Below are positions 60,464 to 64,000 of a stretch of DNA of 64,000 nucleotides, one piece after another. The stretch covers positions 3,286,001-3,350,000 of the forward strand of contig OZ244977.1 in the NCBI GenBank assembly GCA_965222995.1, read 5' to 3'. The position numbers and the translations under genes are program-made. This DNA comes from SB11 sp965222995. GTDB taxonomy: Bacteria; Bacteroidota; Bacteroidia; UBA8524. Numbering within the stretch: the first letter of the stretch is position 1; every line of letters starts with the position of its first letter. The notes beneath the pieces were generated by a model. It saw only the letters and a program-made list of their open reading frames with translations, was not told where the DNA came from and ran no database searches.

Positions 60464-62497
60464 CTATTTGCCGTAGCGTTCTTCCATTAACTTTTTCAAC
60501 TCTGTCATTTCATCGCGAAGTCGGGCTGCTTCCATAAAATCCAACTCTTTGGCAGCTTTTTGCATGGCACGCTCTGTTTCATTAATGGTTTGCTCCATAG
60601 CCGGCTTGGTCATGTATTGTACTATAGGGTCCGCCGCTATACTAGTCTCCTCTTTTTCTACGTAAGCTTTTTGCATATTGCCACTCTTAGCATCGGCAAC
60701 GTGGGTTTGCTTAAATATCTCTTCTTTAGATTTGCGAACAGTCTTTGGTACAATACCGTGCTCTTGGTTGTACTCTATCTGTTTTTCGCGGCGGCGCTCT
60801 GTTTCTTCTATAGTCTTGCTAAGGCTTTCTGTCATATCATCAGCGTACATTATCACCTTGCCTCGCTCATTACGCGCTGCACGCCCTATGGTTTGAGTGA
60901 GTGAACGCTCACTTCTTAAAAAACCTTCTTTATCAGCATCCAATATGGCAACCAAAGAAACTTCTGGCAGGTCTAGCCCCTCGCGTAAAAGGTTCACTCC
61001 AACCAAAACATCAAACTCGCCTAAACGCAAGCCTCTAAGTATTTCTACACGGTCTAGTGTTTTTACTTCACTGTGAATGTAACGGCACTTTATACCTAAG
61101 CGGCTCATATACTTGGTAAGCTCTTCTGCCATTCGCTTGGTAAGTGTAGTTACAAGAGTTCTGTCTCCCATTTCTGTCCGCTCCTGTATTTCCTCCAAAA
61201 GGTCATCTACTTGGTTCACGCAAGGGCGAACTTCAATAACAGGGTCTAATAATCCTGTAGGGCGAATTATCTGCTCTACTACAACTCCCTCACTTTCTTG
61301 TATTTCAAAATCAGCTGGGGTAGCACTTACATACACTGCTTGGTTTACCAAGCTATAAAACTCATCAAACTGTAGTGGGCGATTATCTAAAGCAGCAGGT
61401 AAGCGGAAGCCATAATCTACCAGGTTTGTTTTTCTGGCTCTATCCCCGCCGTACATAGCCCTAACTTGAGGTATGGTTACGTGGCTTTCATCTACCACTA
61501 ATAAAAAATCATCAGGGAAATAATCTATTAAGCAAAAAGGTCTTGCCCCGGGTTTACGCCCGTCCATATAACGGCTATAGTTCTCTATACCGCTACAATA
61601 CCCTAGCTCGCGCATCATTTCCAAATCAAAAGTAGTGCGGTCTTCAATACGTTTTGCCTCTAAATGGCGGCCCAGGCTATTAAAATATTCTACCTGCTTT
61701 ACCATATCGTCTTGTATGGCTCGCATAGCTTGGTTTAATCTTTCTTTTGGGGTAACAAACAGGTTTGCGGGATAAATAGCTATGTTAGGTAACTTCTCTA
61801 CAGTTTGCCCGGTAGTAGGGTCGAAAACAGAGATGCTTTCTACCTCGTTACCAAAAAACTCAACTCTAAAAGCCACATCTGTATATGCTCCAAAAACATC
61901 TACTGTATCTCCTTTTACACGAAAAGTACCACGCTTAAATTCTGCCGTAGTTCTTGAGTACAGAGCATCTACCAAGGAATATAGTAGGGTATTGCGTGAT
62001 ATTTTCTGCCCTACTTCTACCCGCACCACACTTTCCATAATGTCATACGGGTTACCCGCTCCGTATATGCAAGAAACAGACGCCAATACAATTACATCTT
62101 TTCTGCCTGATAGAAGTGATGAGGTAGTTTTTATGCGTAGCTTTTCTATTTCCTCATTAATATTAAGGTCTTTCTCAATATAGGTATTGGTAGTAGGTAA
62201 GAAAGCCTCGGGTTGGTAGTAATCGTAGTAAGAAACAAAGTATTCTACCGCATTATCAGGAAAGAACTGTTTAAACTCGCCATAGAGTTGGGCAACAAGT
62301 GTTTTATTATGGCTAATAATAAGTGTTGGGCGTTGCACCTCTTGTATCATATTAGCAATGGTAAAAGTTTTACCACTACCGGTAACTCCTAATAAGGTTT
62401 GGGCTTTATCACCCCTGTTTATCCCTTCTACCAGTTGCTCAATAGCTTTGGGCTGGTCTCCTGTTGGGACAAACTCTGAAGTAAGTTGAAATTGCAC
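60464..62497 (-). CDS. uvrB: Excinuclease ABC subunit B
   Basis: 677 residues. UvrB verifies damage in nucleotide excision repair with UvrA and UvrC. The Walker A motif GVTGSGKT is near residues 38-45. The beta-hairpin YYDYYQPEAFLP lies near 92. Helicase motifs VLASVSCIYGAG, VGVNLLREGLDLPEVSLVAI and TQTIGRAARNERGKV are present. The C-terminal UVR domain (ELDFMEAARLRDEM) binds UvrC. The start is a GTG at 62497 giving the standard MQFQLTSEFVPTGDQP N-terminus. Length and motifs are canonical. Confidence 0.97.
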   Translation of the reverse strand: MQFQLTSEFVPTGDQPKAIEQLVEGINRGDKAQTLLGVTGSGKTFTIANMIQEVQRPTLIISHNKTLVAQLYGEFKQFFPDNAVEYFVSYYDYYQPEAFLPTTNTYIEKDLNINEEIEKLRIKTTSSLLSGRKDVIVLASVSCIYGAGNPYDIMESVVRVEVGQKISRNTLLYSLVDALYSRTTAEFKRGTFRVKGDTVDVFGAYTDVAFRVEFFGNEVESISVFDPTTGQTVEKLPNIAIYPANLFVTPKERLNQAMRAIQDDMVKQVEYFNSLGRHLEAKRIEDRTTFDLEMMRELGYCSGIENYSRYMDGRKPGARPFCLIDYFPDDFLLVVDESHVTIPQVRAMYGGDRARKTNLVDYGFRLPAALDNRPLQFDEFYSLVNQAVYVSATPADFEIQESEGVVVEQIIRPTGLLDPVIEVRPCVNQVDDLLEEIQERTEMGDRTLVTTLTKRMAEELTKYMSRLGIKCRYIHSEVKTLDRVEILRGLRLGEFDVLVGVNLLREGLDLPEVSLVAILDADKEGFLRSERSLTQTIGRAARNERGKVIMYADDMTESLSKTIEETERRREKQIEYNQEHGIVPKTVRKSKEEIFKQTHVADAKSGNMQKAYVEKEETSIAADPIVQYMTKPAMEQTINETERAMQKAAKELDFMEAARLRDEMTELKKLMEERYGK

Positions 62498-62573
62498 TAA
62501 AGATTGTGTTTTAAAGAACTACGAATTTACTAAATTGGGGTTGTATTTACTTTTATTATCCTATAAAGGATTA

Positions 62574-63584
62574 ATGTGTATGAGAATGCAAAAAATTACT
62601 ACCCTTTTTCTTGCCACAACTTTATTGGCAAGTTGTGCTGCCTCTAAATATTCTAAGAAAGAAAAGGGAGAAGGTGTGGATATGACTATAGCTCAGGGAA
62701 GCGAAGTGATAAACTACGCTGTGCTAGAGAAGCAGAGAATACCTACTTTATCTTCAAGAATTGCAAAGGATAGGGACAGAGGTTTAATTACGGCGGCCCT
62801 TATTGGGCAAGCTGTTTCTGCGGGCTCTAAAGCTGTGAAGAAACTTATTGATGCTGAAAATGAGAAATACACTGCAGAATATAATAGCGGCTTAACCAAC
62901 CTTTTCTTTTACGACCAGCTTTCTGTGAAGAGTGCTTTTGACCCTATAGGTATGCAATTTGGCGGGTTTACTTTTGTACGCACCTTTAAGAACAAAAAGG
63001 GTGAGACTGATACTGCAATAATTGCACGTTTTTCTTTGGATGTGGATAGCAATAGTGTGTATGATATTTTTAATAACTCATTTTTTAAGCTGAAACTGGA
63101 CAGTATTGAAATTCGTTATGCTAAAGCTAGAGTGAGCAGTAGCCGTTGGTATTTGCCATGGACTTTGTACCAAAAGAAAAATGACGAGAAACTAAATCTT
63201 GATTTTGAGATTAAGTTTACTACTAACTACGTAAACAAAAACGGTAACCTTTTTAGTAATGTAGAGCTGGGAACTTTTTACCTAAGCTTGCGCGATGCCC
63301 CGCTGAATAAAAATGCCATGAACTACAAAGCTTATTATGGTGGGGTTAAAGGTAAAAAGTTAGATGGGTTTAGTTTTTTGGTTCCTCGTAGTTTTGGCTA
63401 CTACTATCACCAAGGAAGTTTTAGAGAGAGCTACAGCAAAGGGCTTTATAATATTTTGATTAATGTGAAAGAAAGTAGCAAAGACAAATTTGTAGATAAA
63501 ATGATAATAAGCAATAGCGGACAGTTGATTGACCAAATTGGCAATTCAATAAATGCAGAATCTGAAAAGTTACTTGATAAGTAG
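62574..63584 (+). CDS. Lipoprotein of unknown function
   Basis: 336 residues from the ATG at 62574 (ATGs at 62580 and 62586 are also possible). The signal peptide ends in the lipobox ATTLLASCAAS, so it is probably lipid-anchored. A basic linker (SKYSKKEKGEG) leads to the mature domain. LITAALIGQAVSAGSKAVKKLIDAE forms an amphipathic helix. The rest alternates charged strands, including SRWYLPWTLYQKKNDEKLNLDFEIKF. I recognise no family. It is divergent from uvrB and convergent with the receiver gene that follows, leaving three bases between the stops. Confidence 0.6.
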   Translation: MCMRMQKITTLFLATTLLASCAASKYSKKEKGEGVDMTIAQGSEVINYAVLEKQRIPTLSSRIAKDRDRGLITAALIGQAVSAGSKAVKKLIDAENEKYTAEYNSGLTNLFFYDQLSVKSAFDPIGMQFGGFTFVRTFKNKKGETDTAIIARFSLDVDSNSVYDIFNNSFFKLKLDSIEIRYAKARVSSSRWYLPWTLYQKKNDEKLNLDFEIKFTTNYVNKNGNLFSNVELGTFYLSLRDAPLNKNAMNYKAYYGGVKGKKLDGFSFLVPRSFGYYYHQGSFRESYSKGLYNILINVKESSKDKFVDKMIISNSGQLIDQIGNSINAESEKLLDK

Positions 63585-63587
63585 AGA

Positions 63588-63998
63588 TTATGACACCTGT
63601 AAACCTTGATACTGGTTTATAATGTCGTTTATTTTTTCTTCATTCAAAGGCTTCACAATATAACCGGCTATAATGCTTATACCTTTAGCCTTATCAAAAT
63701 CCGCTTGGTCTATAGATGAAGTTGTTAGGTATACTAATACCTTTTTTTGCAAGGCTTCCTGCACACGTGCAAATTCTTTTATAAACTGCCAGCCATCAAA
63801 AACCGGCATATTAATATCAAGCAATATTACATCGGGTAAATCATCCGGTTCATGAACAATCTGTTGCAAATGGTTCATGGCCTCATGCCCATTTGTAAAC
63901 GACGTAGCTTTTTCCGCAGCATTTTTAAGCTCTAAATACTTTTGTGCGGTAAACTGGAAAATCTCATCGTCGTCTATTATCCAGATATTTTTAATCAT
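63588..63998 (-). CDS. Stand-alone receiver-domain response regulator (paralog)
   Basis: 136 residues, a CheY-like receiver with no output domain. The acidic pocket is D9-D10-D11 in WIIDDDE, the phospho-acceptor is D61 in LLDINMPVFDGWQF, and the Thr/Ser (LTTSSID) and Lys (IVKPLN) are kept. It resembles the receiver at 42531-42935. Its kinase is not in the window, as the gene begins two bases from the window end. It probably belongs to a kinase gene lying outside. Confidence 0.9.
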   Translation of the reverse strand: MIKNIWIIDDDEIFQFTAQKYLELKNAAEKATSFTNGHEAMNHLQQIVHEPDDLPDVILLDINMPVFDGWQFIKEFARVQEALQKKVLVYLTTSSIDQADFDKAKGISIIAGYIVKPLNEEKINDIINQYQGLQVS

Positions 63999-64000
63999 CT

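Noticed and set aside
1..64000. tRNA, rRNA, CRISPR, insertion sequence or prophage features
   Set aside because: No cloverleaf, regularly spaced repeats, transposase, integrase or phage structural genes were seen on either strand. A dedicated tRNA or covariance search was not possible.

Overview
The window looks like chromosomal DNA of a free-living Bacteroidota (Bacteroidetes). The evidence is AT-rich DNA, secreted proteins ending in type IX secretion (T9SS) sorting domains of both type A and type B, a Rho factor with a long charged insertion, the exbB-membrane protein-exbD-exbD cluster, DUF2851, a bacterial heptaprenylglyceryl-type phosphate synthase, and many -7 promoter boxes of the form TAnnTTTG. 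I saw no tRNA, rRNA, CRISPR array, insertion sequence or prophage, and no gene-free stretch longer than 300 bases.

Layout. 1-2827 (minus): end of a surface-polysaccharide locus (polymerase/ligase-like fragment, Wzz-like chain-length protein, Wzx-like flippase). It diverges from 2922-8869 (plus): glycosyltransferase, RNase HII, a type B T9SS-sorted protein, a split small membrane protein, a lipid kinase and an aldose-epimerase-like protein. 8928-18477 (minus): Rho, a large SBBP-repeat secreted protein, the pyruvate dehydrogenase E2 subunit, two paralogous small membrane proteins, a MORN-type lipoprotein, a PiT-like transporter and a cell-wall amidase. 18564-21503 (plus): LptD and a DUF493 protein. 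21500-31335: OsmC/MarR, AroQ, PurF, a RimB-like protease, Dtd, a TolQ/ExbD-type energy cluster, RadA, a VOC protein and acylphosphatase. 31348-46596: a methyltransferase, M1 peptidase, EamA transporter, CysS, M28 peptidase, RsmA, MgtE, a PAS histidine kinase with its receiver, GGGP synthase, MTA/SAH nucleosidase, a flavin reductase and a radical SAM protein. 46728-55465 (plus): two very large tandem paralogous surface proteins. 55574-63998: an MFS exporter, PspC, DUF2851, a SIR2-like protein, small unknown proteins, UvrB, a lipoprotein and a second stand-alone receiver.

Main points of interest. (1) The first giant surface gene is frameshifted near 47580-47590. From about 47510 to 50920 it is written in a synonymous-codon dialect (ACG, GTG, GGT, CCG) unlike its own ends and unlike its close tandem paralog, which suggests a mosaic or gene-conversion block. 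(2) A single-gene SIR2-like protein (58403-59404) keeps the GAGAS, NYD and HLNG motifs and is a candidate NAD-consuming defence factor. (3) TAnnTTTG boxes lie 3-7 nt before several start codons, which suggests leaderless transcripts; the TTG at the end of such boxes also creates false upstream start codons. (4) Several loci have unusual gene structure: a lipid kinase with no standard start codon, a split PH-like membrane protein, and a tandem pair of small TM proteins.

All product calls come from reading protein motifs and context by eye. No database search was run.
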